A stretch of DNA of 64,000 nt from Maribellus sediminis (GCF_011799805.1 NZ_WXUB01000005.1:62001-126000); one strand, 5' to 3'; counted from the first letter of the stretch, positions 42,948 to 52,092 are shown. A program made the numbers and translations. Notes: generated from the letters alone by a model not told the origin.

Positions 42948-45242
42948 ATGAGCAGTATTTTTATTATAGTGCCAATTGCCTCGATTCTGGCGTTGGTGTT
43001 TGCCTGGATTTTCTTCAAATCGATGATGAAAAATTCGGAAGGTACTGACCGCATGAAAGAGATTGCGCAATACGTTCGCGATGGTGCAATGGCTTATCTG
43101 AAACGCCAGTACAAAGTAGTTGGAATCGTGTTTGTGGTTCTGTTTATACTACTGGCCATTATGGCATTTTTTAAAGTTCAAAACCCGTTTGTTCCGATCG
43201 CATTTATTACCGGAGGTTTCTTCTCTGGTTTGTGTGGTTACCTCGGAATGAAAACCGCAACCTTTGCATCGGCACGTACCGCACACGGTGCTTCGCAGTC
43301 GTTAAACAAAGGCTTGCAGGTAGCTTTCCGTAGTGGTGCCGTGATGGGAATGGTAGTTGTTGGTTTTGCACTTCTCGATATTGCAGCCTGGTACCTGTTT
43401 TTGAGCGAGGTAGTTTTTACACCCGCTCACATGGTAAACGGAGTTCATTTCCTTGGGCTCGATTTTGTGCATGCGGGAACAACTGAGGCTCAAAAACTGG
43501 TTGAAATTACTACAACCATGTTAACCTTTGGTATGGGTGCTTCTACCCAGGCTTTGTTTGCACGTGTTGGTGGTGGTATTTATACCAAAGCTGCCGACGT
43601 TGGTGCCGACCTTGTTGGTAAAGTTGAAGCCGGTATTCCTGAAGACGATCCGCGTAACCCTGCTACCATTGCCGATAACGTAGGTGATAACGTAGGTGAT
43701 GTGGCTGGTATGGGTGCCGACCTTTACGAATCGTATGCAGGTTCAATCCTGGCAACTGCTGCTTTGGGTGCTGCACTTCCGGCGATTGCGTTGGAGAAAA
43801 CAGGCATTAATGCGGTTCAGGCCGTTACTGCCCCGATGATTGTGGCTGCACTCGGTATTATACTTTCGATTGTTGGTATTTACATGGTTCGTACCAAAGA
43901 ATCGGCTACACAAAAGAACTTGCTGAATGCCCTGCTTCTGGGAACCGGAGGTAGCTCGGTACTTATTCTTCTGGCCCTGGTAGGTCTTGCTTTCGCAGGA
44001 TGGATTACCTGGGGTGTTTTTGGTGCTGTTGTTATTGGTTTGGCTGCCGGTGTAATCATTGGTCAGGCAACCGAATATTATACTTCTGATGAATACGGCC
44101 CAACAAAAGGGATTGCCAATCAGGCACAACAAGGCCCTGCAACAACCATCATCGACGGTATTGCTGTGGGTATGAGTTCAACCTGGATTCCGGTAGTAAC
44201 CATCGTTTTGGGTATTATGGGTGCTTTTTGGGCAGCCGGTGGTGCCAACGAATTTGCAATGGGTGTTTACGGAATTGGATTTGCCGCTGTAGGTATGTTA
44301 TCTACTTTGGGTATTACGTTGGCAACCGATGCTTTTGGACCGATTGCCGACAACGCAGGTGGTAACGCCGAAATGTCGGAACTAGATCCTGAAGTTCGCG
44401 AACGTACCGATGCTTTGGATATGCTTGGAAATACCACTGCTGCAACCGGAAAAGGTTTTGCCATTGGTTCGGCTGCACTTACTGCTATGGCGCTTATTTC
44501 GGCTTATATGGAAGAAGTTCGTCTGTGGTTTGGTAAAATTGCCAAAGGTGGCGAAGGCTTTATCACCAAAGGCGAATACATTTTTTATAACGATGTGGCT
44601 CCGGCCGTTCACGACGGAATGAAGGCGGTGAAAATTTCTACGGCTTCTGTTAAAGACCTTGCCGCTTCGTACGATATTACACTCTTTAACCCATTGTTCC
44701 TTGGTGGTTTGTTCCTTGGATCGATGATGGCCTTTTTGTTTAGTGCTTTAACAATGAAAGCAGTGGGCCGTGCAGCCGGTGCTATGGTTGATGAGGTTCG
44801 TCGTCAGTTCCGCGAGATCAAAGGTATCCTGGAAGGTACAGGTACACCTGAATATGCAAAATGTGTTGAAATTTCAACAAAAGGTGCACAGCGCGAAATG
44901 TTGCTGCCTTCGTTGGTAGCGATTATCGTTCCTATTGTAGTTGGTGCATCAATGGGCGTTGCAGGTGTTATTGGTCTGTTGGCCGGTGGATTAACTGCAG
45001 GTTTCACCCTGGCTGTTTTTATGAACAACGCCGGAGGAGCATGGGACAACGCGAAGAAATACATTGAAAAAGGAAACTTTGGCGGTAAAGGCAGCGAAGC
45101 ACACAAAGCAGGTGTGGTTGGCGATACCGTTGGCGATCCTTTCAAAGATACTTCCGGCCCATCGTTAAACATCCTTATCAAACTGATGACCATGGTGTCG
45201 GTTGTAATGGCCGGTTTAACCGTTACATTGAGTTTGCTTTAG
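42948..45242 (+). CDS. hppA: Membrane-bound proton/sodium-translocating pyrophosphatase
   Basis: Couples pyrophosphate hydrolysis to H+ or Na+ export across the inner membrane. The 764 residues carry about 16 membrane helices and the substrate motif DVGADLVGKVEAGIPEDD near 220, then NPATIADNVGDNVGDVAG; the second half has TDAFGPIADNAGGNAEMS. GNTTAATGKGFAIGSA has Ala where the K+-independent enzymes carry Lys, so it belongs to the K+-dependent class, which includes Na+ and dual Na+/H+ pumps of Bacteroides type. Ion choice is not settled from this. It is monocistronic with a terminator, and fits with ppdK as a pyrophosphate producer or user. Confidence 0.96.
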   Translation: MSSIFIIVPIASILALVFAWIFFKSMMKNSEGTDRMKEIAQYVRDGAMAYLKRQYKVVGIVFVVLFILLAIMAFFKVQNPFVPIAFITGGFFSGLCGYLGMKTATFASARTAHGASQSLNKGLQVAFRSGAVMGMVVVGFALLDIAAWYLFLSEVVFTPAHMVNGVHFLGLDFVHAGTTEAQKLVEITTTMLTFGMGASTQALFARVGGGIYTKAADVGADLVGKVEAGIPEDDPRNPATIADNVGDNVGDVAGMGADLYESYAGSILATAALGAALPAIALEKTGINAVQAVTAPMIVAALGIILSIVGIYMVRTKESATQKNLLNALLLGTGGSSVLILLALVGLAFAGWITWGVFGAVVIGLAAGVIIGQATEYYTSDEYGPTKGIANQAQQGPATTIIDGIAVGMSSTWIPVVTIVLGIMGAFWAAGGANEFAMGVYGIGFAAVGMLSTLGITLATDAFGPIADNAGGNAEMSELDPEVRERTDALDMLGNTTAATGKGFAIGSAALTAMALISAYMEEVRLWFGKIAKGGEGFITKGEYIFYNDVAPAVHDGMKAVKISTASVKDLAASYDITLFNPLFLGGLFLGSMMAFLFSALTMKAVGRAAGAMVDEVRRQFREIKGILEGTGTPEYAKCVEISTKGAQREMLLPSLVAIIVPIVVGASMGVAGVIGLLAGGLTAGFTLAVFMNNAGGAWDNAKKYIEKGNFGGKGSEAHKAGVVGDTVGDPFKDTSGPSLNILIKLMTMVSVVMAGLTVTLSLL

Positions 45243-45290
45243 ACTCCCCGGTCCCCTAAAGGGGATGGAGACAAACATATTTTTGAAAAG

Positions 45291-45320
45291 ACCATCTGTC
45301 GTGAGGCAGGTGGTTTTTTT
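45291..45320 (+). terminator. hppA terminator
   Basis: ACCATCTGTC pairs over 10 bp with GGCAGGTGGT (two G-U pairs) around a GTGA tetraloop, followed by a T-run. Confidence 0.85.
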
Positions 45321-45520
45321 ATGAGAGACTTGTCGAATGCAACAATGGATCGGATCATTCATCTAACAGGATGAAAAATAAAAGTCAGGAGAGAATACCA
45401 CCTCCCGCCCCGAATGTTCGGGGTCGTTCTGCCCGGGGCTGAATGATTAAGGACTTTCAGCCCTACAATTGGCAAAACTTGCTTTTGAGATTTTAAAAAA
45501 AGCACTGAAAGTGCGTTGTA

Positions 45521-45571
45521 TTTTAGCCCAGGCCAAAGTAATTCAAAGAATTACGGCGGCCTGGGTTAAAA
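45521..45571. repeat. Long REP-type hairpin
   Basis: TTTTAGCCCAGGCC (45521-45534) pairs exactly with GGCCTGGGTTAAAA (45558-45571, one T-G change), with an inner TAATTC/GAATTA stem. Confidence 0.7.
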
Positions 45572-45860
45572 TAGCATGATGTACCTCGTCCGGCGAAGAA
45601 GGCTGATCGAAGCTGAACAATTGTTCCGGACGAAAATGGAGCAGAACCTCCCAAAGATGTGTATAAAGGGTAGCCTTCCAGGAGGGGTACCCCAAAGTTT
45701 CGGGGTGGGGTGGTGTAGTGTTTTATAATATGTTAATTCTGCTAAAGGTAACAAAGCGAAGTAAGCTCAATTCATAACCGAGCGCGATTAAAGAAGATTC
45801 TTTCGCTCCTCCGTCGACTGACGGATACACTCAGAATGACAAATGGTTCCCGAATCATGG

Positions 45861-45911
45861 GCAGGCAGGGGAATGTTGGGGGGCACAACCGCCCAACATT
45901 CCCCTGCCTGC
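45861..45911. repeat. Perfect 20-bp inverted repeat
   Basis: GCAGGCAGGGGAATGTTGGG at 45861-45880 is exactly complementary to 45892-45911, with an 11-nt loop. Outer, weaker arms (CAGAATGACA near 45832 and TGTCATTCCGAG near 45929) extend the symmetry, so the whole of 45780-45955 may be one miniature element. Confidence 0.8.
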
Positions 45912-46065
45912 TTGTCCCTCACAAACCTTGTCATTCCGAGCAGAGCGAGGAAACTTTAACAACCAATGTGGAAACTAATGTTAGATTTTATTTTCATTCT
46001 TGAACAAAAAACTCTAATTTCAGTTAAACTAGAAGAAAATCATAATCACTAAAAAACAATACACT

Positions 46066-47079
46066 ATGGCAAATCTATCAACAACCTACATGGGAGTTCA
46101 GTTAAAGAACCCACTCATCCTTGGAGCCAGCAACCTGGTTTCGAAACCCGACGTTATTAAGCAAATCGAAGAAGCCGGAATCGGCGCAATTGTTTACCGT
46201 TCGCTATTCGAAGAACAAATTCAACTCGAGAATTTGCAGATGGACGAAATGCTTTCGGAATATGAAAACCGCAATGCCGAAATGACAAGTCTTTTTCCCG
46301 GACTGGAACATGCCGGGCCAAAAGAACATTTATACAATGTGGAGAAACTGGTGAAAAGTGTTGATGTACCGGTTTTTGCCAGCCTTAATGCCATTTACGA
46401 ACCCACCTGGGTAGAATATGCAAAAGAGCTCGAAAAAACAGGAGTTGCAGGTTTGGAATTGAACCTCTATGCTGTTCCCGGTTATTTCGAAGTTACAGGT
46501 GAGTCGATCGAGGAAAAACAAGTTCAGATTGTTAAGGCGGTGAAAAAAGCCGTAAAAATTCCGGTGAGTGTGAAGATGAGTTTGTTTTACACCAATCCAC
46601 TGAATTTTATTAAAAAGATAGATGAAGCCGGTGCCGATGCCTACGTTTTGTTCAACCGCTTCTTTCAGCCTGAAATCGATATTGAAAAAGAAGAGTACCA
46701 CTATCCGTGGGAATTGAGCAACCCGAAAGACCATATGGTAGGCTTGCGTTTTGCCGGCTTGCTGCATGGTAACCTGGAAGGCAGCATTTGTATCAGTCGT
46801 GGGATTTACGATGCCAACGATGTTGTTAAAATGATCCTTGCCGGAGCCGATGTGGTGCAGATGGTAAGCACCATTTACCGCAATTCGCCTTCTGTTATTT
46901 CCGATATCCTGATGGATTTGAATAAATGGATGGACGACAAAGGCTACAAATCACTGGACGATTTCAGAGGCAAGCTTTCGCGCAAAAACATGAAAGATCC
47001 GTTTGCCTACCAGCGTGCCCAATACGTTGACATTCTGATGCACTCGGAAAGTATTTTTAAGAAATATCCAATGGTATAA
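46066..47079 (+). CDS. Dihydroorotate dehydrogenase-like flavoprotein
   Basis: A 337-residue TIM-barrel flavoenzyme related to class 1 DHODs. It begins LSTTYMGVQLKNPLILGASN, contains VPVFASLNAIYEPTWVEYA, GLELNLYAVPGYF, KIPVSVKMSLFYTNP and EGSICISRGIYDANDVVKMI (FMN phosphate region), and ends with a long helix. The family DHOD-like is widespread in Bacteroidota next to a true pyrD elsewhere; the substrate is not established. It is monocistronic, with a shared bidirectional terminator after it. Confidence 0.88.
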   Translation: MANLSTTYMGVQLKNPLILGASNLVSKPDVIKQIEEAGIGAIVYRSLFEEQIQLENLQMDEMLSEYENRNAEMTSLFPGLEHAGPKEHLYNVEKLVKSVDVPVFASLNAIYEPTWVEYAKELEKTGVAGLELNLYAVPGYFEVTGESIEEKQVQIVKAVKKAVKIPVSVKMSLFYTNPLNFIKKIDEAGADAYVLFNRFFQPEIDIEKEEYHYPWELSNPKDHMVGLRFAGLLHGNLEGSICISRGIYDANDVVKMILAGADVVQMVSTIYRNSPSVISDILMDLNKWMDDKGYKSLDDFRGKLSRKNMKDPFAYQRAQYVDILMHSESIFKKYPMV

Positions 47080-47102
47080 TCGAAGATTACTGAAAATTAT
47101 AA

Positions 47103-47134
47103 AAAAGGCTGTCAATTTAATTTGACAGCCTTTT
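47103..47134. terminator. Bidirectional terminator
   Basis: AAAAGGCTGTCAA pairs perfectly with TTGACAGCCTTTT (13 bp, 6-nt loop), with A-run and T-run on the two sides. It serves the DHOD-like gene and the K+ channel gene, which converge here. Confidence 0.92.
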
Positions 47135-47171
47135 CTATTTCTGCTAAAGGTGGATGAAAACACCCGGTCTT

Positions 47172-48221
47172 TTACGAATCCGATTCCATTACTTCCTTAA
47201 GTTTCGAAACCTGTTCGCGATTACCCAGCACAAACAACTGGTCGTTTCGCGAGAGGATCATTTGCGGATCGGGATTAAAAACATAACGGGCGCCACTGAT
47301 TTTGATCCCCACGATATTGGCACCTGTTTTTTCGCGCACTTTCAGTTCTCCGATCGATTTGCCAACAAAACGCTGAGCCAGGCTTTTGCACGAAACTTCT
47401 TCGAGGCTCACATCATTGGTTTTTTGTAACAGAATGTATTCGATAAATTCTACAACATCGGGCTGATGCACAAGTTTGGCCATGCGTTGTCCGCCAATGC
47501 GTTCGGGCATAATAACGTTGGTGGCGCCGGCACGCTTCAGTTTCATCTGACTTTCGAGCTCCGAAGCACGGCTGATTACCGTCAGCCCCGGATTCATACT
47601 GCGTGCAGTAAGTACCACAAAAACGTTATCAGCGTCGTTGGGAGTAGTGGCAATAAGTGCCCGGGCACGGTTCACACCGGCCTGTTCCAGCACATCTTCG
47701 TGCGTTGCATCGCCTTTAATGTAAAGGAGGTTTGGATTCTCACGCACACGCGAAATTACATTATCACGCTTGTCGAGAATCACAAATTCAACACCGTTTT
47801 CCTGCAGTTCCATCGCGGCCTGTTCGCCATTTCTGCCGTAACCTACAATGATTACGTGGTCTTTTAGTTTTTCAATTTTTTTGTCCACCCTGTACGTTTT
47901 TATGTAATTCGCCAATTCTCCGTCAAAAACAAATCGTGCCATGTTTGCACCAACATACGCCAAACTTCCTAAGCTGGTTATTATCAATCCAATCGTAAAC
48001 CACTTTCCGTTGTCGCTAAGCGGGTGATCCACTTCCCTGAATCCAACCGTTGCAATGGTAATCACGGTCATGTAAATACTGTCGAGAAAGTTTAGGTTTT
48101 CGATGAAGTGGTAACCAGAGGTTCCAATGGCCAGGATGGAAACCAGCAACCCGATACCCACTTTTAGGGTTCGGCTCGATGCTTCCTGAAATTTATTGAA
48201 ATGCTGGCCAGTTGTGTTCAT
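47172..48221 (-). CDS. Potassium channel with RCK (TrkA-N/C) domains
   Basis: A 349-residue two-helix channel subunit fused to a cytosolic gating domain. Membrane helices are at residues 19-40 (VGIGLLVSILAIGTSGYHFI) and 70-92, with the pore loop ITIATVGFREV between them. Then come an RCK_N Rossmann unit (VIIVGYGRNGEQAAMEL) and an RCK_C domain. The filter reads TVGF followed by Arg-Glu, not TVGYGD. It precedes the bidirectional terminator, and follows DUF2851 by 15 bp on the same strand. Confidence 0.92.
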   Translation of the reverse strand: MNTTGQHFNKFQEASSRTLKVGIGLLVSILAIGTSGYHFIENLNFLDSIYMTVITIATVGFREVDHPLSDNGKWFTIGLIITSLGSLAYVGANMARFVFDGELANYIKTYRVDKKIEKLKDHVIIVGYGRNGEQAAMELQENGVEFVILDKRDNVISRVRENPNLLYIKGDATHEDVLEQAGVNRARALIATTPNDADNVFVVLTARSMNPGLTVISRASELESQMKLKRAGATNVIMPERIGGQRMAKLVHQPDVVEFIEYILLQKTNDVSLEEVSCKSLAQRFVGKSIGELKVREKTGANIVGIKISGARYVFNPDPQMILSRNDQLFVLGNREQVSKLKEVMESDS

Positions 48222-48236
48222 AGTTTTTATTTGTTT

Positions 48237-49526
48237 TTACGAAGTAAGCAACTTTGCACCTATTTGGCAATTTAAGCATTTTTTTGTTTCACAGTAATTG
48301 TTTTTAAGCTGAAGTAAAGCCTGTGATTCGAAGGCCGAACGTGCATGAATCCCAAGTCCGGACCATTTTTCAATAATCGAATTCTTTTCAGCCGGAAGCT
48401 GTTCCAGAAAATCAAGAGCACGGTTTTTTAAGGCCGTTTTATTTTGTCGTTCGCCATAAACAAAGAGGAACGGAATAACCACATTGATAATCAGTAGCTG
48501 AGCCGAAGTGTTGCCCACTTCCTTGGTTACTTTTCTTTTTGAAGATTTGTTGAAATTGTAGTGCGTATCCCAGTAATCCGAAGCTTTTACTTTGAACAAC
48601 CCCAACAGTGTTTTAAGATTGTCGACTTCCAGTATTTTTGAGAATAGTGCTTCCGAACCGTGAACAATGGCAGCCAGTTGCGCAATTCGCACGGTTGGAA
48701 AATTTACCGGCCGCAGGCGCAGGAATTTCCACAGGTGACCTTCAATAGGCTTCAGTTTGTATTTTTTATACAGAAAGGAATACTCTTCGCGAAGGCGGAT
48801 GTAATAATCGTCGCCCAAAAGCTGAATATTTAGTAGGCCTGAGTTTCCAAACATCAAGGCTTCAAGCTGAAACTGGTTGTTTTTGTGTTTGGCAAGAATG
48901 CTAATTGGTAACGATTTGGCCAGTAACTCAAATGGCAGGGCATTCACTTTAAAACCCAGATAACGGGCCAGCACCTGGTAAAAAGTTTCATTCCAGTCGT
49001 TGTTGTTTTGTTCCAGCTTACTTAGTATTTCCCCGGTTTTACTTTCCAGTCGATCAATCATTAAACGGTTGAAACCGAGTTGCAACAGAACAGGATCGAT
49101 TTTATGAAACTGGTCTTCACAGGGAATCCACGTTTGTGCATTGAGCAGATGTTGATAGTTGGCCGCGAGTTTTTCAGGATATTCAATTTGCAGTGTAGGA
49201 ATTGGGTTACCATCAGTCCTGCTTACTCCCGTATCCAGCACTTCAACTACATGCAGAATGACATTGTCGTAAGCTTTATCTTTCTGATGACCGTGTTTTT
49301 GCCAGTCTGAAGCTTTTTGATGAATCTCGATGTTGCCGGCCCAGATTGTTTCCCCGATCTTCACTTTGGCGTTAAAAAAGTCGGGACCTGCGTCAATGTT
49401 ACGTTTCCCCTGATCGATAATCACCAGTTTCTCGCCGGAGTCGGTTTTTAAATCTGCGGAATGGAATAACCTGTTCTCCCAGATGTAATGCAGAAACTCT
49501 TCGGGCATGTTAAATGGGGCATTCAT
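48237..49526 (-). CDS. DUF2851 family protein
   Basis: A 429-residue cytosolic protein typical of Bacteroidota. Motifs are FLHYIWENRLFHSADLKT at the start, DAGPDFFNAKVKIGETIWAG (residues about 42-60) and EIHQKASDWQKHGHQKD, then a helical middle and a C-terminus with cysteines (CETKKCLNCQIG). The Asp/Gln/Lys cluster of the first domain resembles a restriction-endonuclease-like site, but activity is not established. It precedes the K+ channel gene by 15 bp and may share its transcript. Confidence 0.85.
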   Translation of the reverse strand: MNAPFNMPEEFLHYIWENRLFHSADLKTDSGEKLVIIDQGKRNIDAGPDFFNAKVKIGETIWAGNIEIHQKASDWQKHGHQKDKAYDNVILHVVEVLDTGVSRTDGNPIPTLQIEYPEKLAANYQHLLNAQTWIPCEDQFHKIDPVLLQLGFNRLMIDRLESKTGEILSKLEQNNNDWNETFYQVLARYLGFKVNALPFELLAKSLPISILAKHKNNQFQLEALMFGNSGLLNIQLLGDDYYIRLREEYSFLYKKYKLKPIEGHLWKFLRLRPVNFPTVRIAQLAAIVHGSEALFSKILEVDNLKTLLGLFKVKASDYWDTHYNFNKSSKRKVTKEVGNTSAQLLIINVVIPFLFVYGERQNKTALKNRALDFLEQLPAEKNSIIEKWSGLGIHARSAFESQALLQLKNNYCETKKCLNCQIGAKLLTS

Positions 49527-49582
49527 AAAGTTTGATTTTCAATAAAAATAAGGAATTTTATTGAATTGAAAGAGGGTCAAAT

Positions 49583-50116
49583 CTACACCTGCCTCAGCTT
49601 CTGAAAAATATCCCACAATACAATGCCGGCACTTACCGAAATATTAAAGGAATGCTTGGTGCCGTATTGCGGAATTTCAATGCTTCCATCACAAAGGTTT
49701 ACTACTGATTGCTTAACACCTTTCACTTCGTTGCCAAAAACCAGTGCAACTTTTTCATCGGTTTCAGGCTGAAAATCGGGGAGCATAATGCTGTTGTGCA
49801 CCTGCTCGATGGCGTACACTTTAAAGCCCTCATTTTGGAGTTTAGTAACCACTTCTTCGGTATGTTCGAAATATTCCCAGGCAACCGATTTTTCGGCGTC
49901 GAGTGCGGTTTTCCTGATTTCATTATTGGGTGGTGTAGCTGTAATGCCACACAAGTAGATCTTTTCAATCAACAAAGCGTCCGAAGTTCGGAATACCGAG
50001 CCGATATTATTGCAACTCCTGATATTATCCAGCACAACAACGAGGGGAGTTTTCTCTGTTTGTTTGAATTCTTCTACCGATAAACGGTTAAGTTCTATAT
50101 TTCGTAGTTTTCGCAT
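49583..50116 (-). CDS. SpoU/TrmH-family RNA 2'-O-methyltransferase
   Basis: A 177-residue SPOUT-fold enzyme that methylates ribose in rRNA or tRNA. The three motifs are present: NIRSCNNIGSVFRTSDALL, VALVFGNEVKGV, and IEIPQYGTKHSFNISVSAGI. The exact target base cannot be told from sequence. The start is 6 bp downstream of the arginine deiminase stop, so the two genes are likely one transcription unit. Confidence 0.93.
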   Translation of the reverse strand: MRKLRNIELNRLSVEEFKQTEKTPLVVVLDNIRSCNNIGSVFRTSDALLIEKIYLCGITATPPNNEIRKTALDAEKSVAWEYFEHTEEVVTKLQNEGFKVYAIEQVHNSIMLPDFQPETDEKVALVFGNEVKGVKQSVVNLCDGSIEIPQYGTKHSFNISVSAGIVLWDIFQKLRQV

Positions 50117-50122
50117 CGTTTC

Positions 50123-51382
50123 TTACCAGTTTACTTTAGCACGTCGAATCGGCTGTGTCATACAACGTGCACCGCCACCGCCGCGTGCCAGTTCCGATCC
50201 GGCAATGGTTATAACACATTTTTTGTAATCATCGGGCGATACTTTACCCGATATTACATCGGCTGCTGTCAGCACATCATAACCATTTTTATTAAGTTCT
50301 TCAATGGTGTGCACATTGCGTTTGTAGCCGATTATTTTGCCCGGCTCAAATGCCATGAAATTGGCGCCGCTGTGCCATTGTTCGCGTTCCTGTACCCACG
50401 GATCGCCATTACCGCCGCAGTAAATCGGTTTTAAATCCATTCCCAGTTTTTTTAGTGCAGCCGGAATATTCGGATGTTCTTCAATGCGACTTACTTCTCC
50501 GTTTTCAATTTCAAGATGAATTGTTCGGAAACGGCTCATACCGTAAATTACCGGGGCGTAAACCATGCATTCGTTGGTATTCAGGAACGTAAAAACCATA
50601 TCGAGATGGATAAACGATTCAGGCGATTCGGGTAATTCCTGGACAATAATATGGTGTATTTCTTTTTTCAGTTGTTTGATGTTCTCGATGATAAAATCGA
50701 TGCCCTGTGTGCTGGTTCGAATACCGGTTCCGATCACAAACACATCTTCTCGGCCAATTTGTACATCACCTCCTTCAATTGTTGATTTTGGATTTAACAT
50801 GATGCCACGATTTGGTTTCGCAGGATTCAGAATCTGCGTATCGATTTCATGATGGTAGCGAAATATGGCATTCATGATCACCGACTCGCGTTCACGGACC
50901 GGATTGGCCATTTTGCCAACCAGCATGTGTTCGTTCATTCCCATCGCCGAATCGCGGGTAAAAAACAGGTTGTGCAGCGGCCGCAGCAAAAAGCGTTCGT
51001 TGCTCAGGTAATTGGTGAGGTTGTTTTTTTGCAGGGCAACACCCTCAACTAAAACATTGCTGAGTATATTCTCTGGCAAACCAAAGAGGTCGTCAGGTTG
51101 ATCTACTTTTTCAATGGCACAAATTTCCTTCAGAAGTTCTTCTTTTACGCTTTCTGTTTTCAGGATATCATTCAGCAGTAATTTTACCTCGAAAACTTTC
51201 GATACTTTCCCCAAAACACCTTTCAACTGTTCGTACTCGGTTGAAGCGATCGACAAATTCAGAATGTCACTGTACAAGGCACGTTCCGCATTTTCCGGAG
51301 TCATATTTTCTACTTCCGAACCGGGAGTATGAATGATCACACCTTCCAGTTTTCCTATTTCCGATTGAACACAAGTCTTCAT
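50123..51382 (-). CDS. arcA: Arginine deiminase
   Basis: Converts arginine to citrulline and ammonia. The 419 residues contain NLFFTRDSAMGM near 140, IEGGDVQIGRED near 208, the HLDMVFTFLN histidine region near 270, QWHSGANFMAF, and the catalytic cysteine in RGGGGARCMTQPIRR at the C-terminus. All the expected catalytic groups are present. No arcB (carbamoyltransferase) or arcC (carbamate kinase) lies nearby, so the full fermentation pathway is not shown in this window. A -7 box is placed 43 bp upstream. Confidence 0.95.
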   Translation of the reverse strand: MKTCVQSEIGKLEGVIIHTPGSEVENMTPENAERALYSDILNLSIASTEYEQLKGVLGKVSKVFEVKLLLNDILKTESVKEELLKEICAIEKVDQPDDLFGLPENILSNVLVEGVALQKNNLTNYLSNERFLLRPLHNLFFTRDSAMGMNEHMLVGKMANPVRERESVIMNAIFRYHHEIDTQILNPAKPNRGIMLNPKSTIEGGDVQIGREDVFVIGTGIRTSTQGIDFIIENIKQLKKEIHHIIVQELPESPESFIHLDMVFTFLNTNECMVYAPVIYGMSRFRTIHLEIENGEVSRIEEHPNIPAALKKLGMDLKPIYCGGNGDPWVQEREQWHSGANFMAFEPGKIIGYKRNVHTIEELNKNGYDVLTAADVISGKVSPDDYKKCVITIAGSELARGGGGARCMTQPIRRAKVNW

Positions 51383-51424
51383 TTAACGTAGTTTATTTGA
51401 ACGCTGTTCGTAGTTGAGCAAAAG

Positions 51425-51432
51425 CAAAGATA
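51425..51432 (-). promoter_or_regulatory. -7 box of the arcA operon
   Basis: TATCTTTG on the minus strand matches TAnnTTTG; the predicted start is about 35 nt before the arcA ATG. No strong -33 TTTG is visible at the standard spacing. Confidence 0.55.
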
Positions 51433-51501
51433 TAAACTTTGAATGGCTATAATTGGATAAACAATTAAACGTTTTACATTTACGTATATGTTTAAAAAAA
51501 G

Positions 51502-52092
51502 GTGGTTTTGAGAAGAGGAGTATTCATATTTGTTCTGATGTTTTGGTTTATGGCAGTCGAAGCACAGGAGCGCGATACAACCGACATCCATATGGGAATT
51601 GTTCAGGATGGAGACACCTTGATATTTAAAAACATCAAGGAAGTAGTGGTTTTTCCCGAACGCGAATTCAAAAACAACAGGCAGTATCGCCGGTATACCC
51701 GTTATGTACAAAAGGTGAAAAAGGTATATCCTTTAGCGGTGGAGGCCCGTGAATTATTAAAAAAATACGAGCCACAGTACTATGCTTTGGAAGACCAGAA
51801 AGACAGGAGAAAGCTGATGAAGCAGCTGGAAAAAGAACTGCTTGACGAACACATGGACGAGCTTAAAAAATGGTCAATTTCAGATGGGCGTATCTTATTG
51901 AAGCTGATCAACCGCGAAACGGAACGTACGCCCTACGCTTTGATCAAAGATTTCAGAGGTGGTTTTAGTGCCACCTTCTGGCAAACTATGGCCAAAATTT
52001 TCAAGAACGACCTGAAAGCCGGATACGATCCGGAGGAAGAGGATAAGGTCTTGGAAGAAATTGTGACCTTAATTGAACTCGGCTACCTGTGA
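51502..52092 (+). CDS. DUF4294 family exported protein
   Basis: A 196-residue Bacteroidota protein with a signal peptide (GVFIFVLMFWFMAVEA) and a helical body: IVQDGDTLIFKNIKEVVVF, then the basic YRRYTRYVQKVKKVYPLA and ISDGRILLKLINRETERTPYALI segments typical of DUF4294. Its function is unknown. The start is GTG at 51502 or TTG at 51508; no ATG is available. Its stop overlaps the ATG of thpR in TGATG, so the next gene is translationally coupled. Confidence 0.85.
   Translation: MVLRRGVFIFVLMFWFMAVEAQERDTTDIHMGIVQDGDTLIFKNIKEVVVFPEREFKNNRQYRRYTRYVQKVKKVYPLAVEARELLKKYEPQYYALEDQKDRRKLMKQLEKELLDEHMDELKKWSISDGRILLKLINRETERTPYALIKDFRGGFSATFWQTMAKIFKNDLKAGYDPEEEDKVLEEIVTLIELGYL

Larger units (their letters stand above)
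45321..46065. repeat. Non-coding region dense in palindromic repeats
   Basis: About 745 bp without a supported gene. It holds CCCGAATGTTCGGG (45411-45424 area), the hairpins at 45521 and 45861 listed separately, a CGTCCGGCGAAG...TCCGGACGAAA pair (45588-45636), and the GAGGGGTACCCC...TTTCGGGGTGGGGTGGT motif also seen near 16610. The last 100 bp should contain the promoter of the DHOD-like gene. Confidence 0.6.

Noticed and set aside
45566-45754. 62-codon minus-strand frame in the hppA downstream gap
   Set aside because: Composed of dispersed intergenic repeats.
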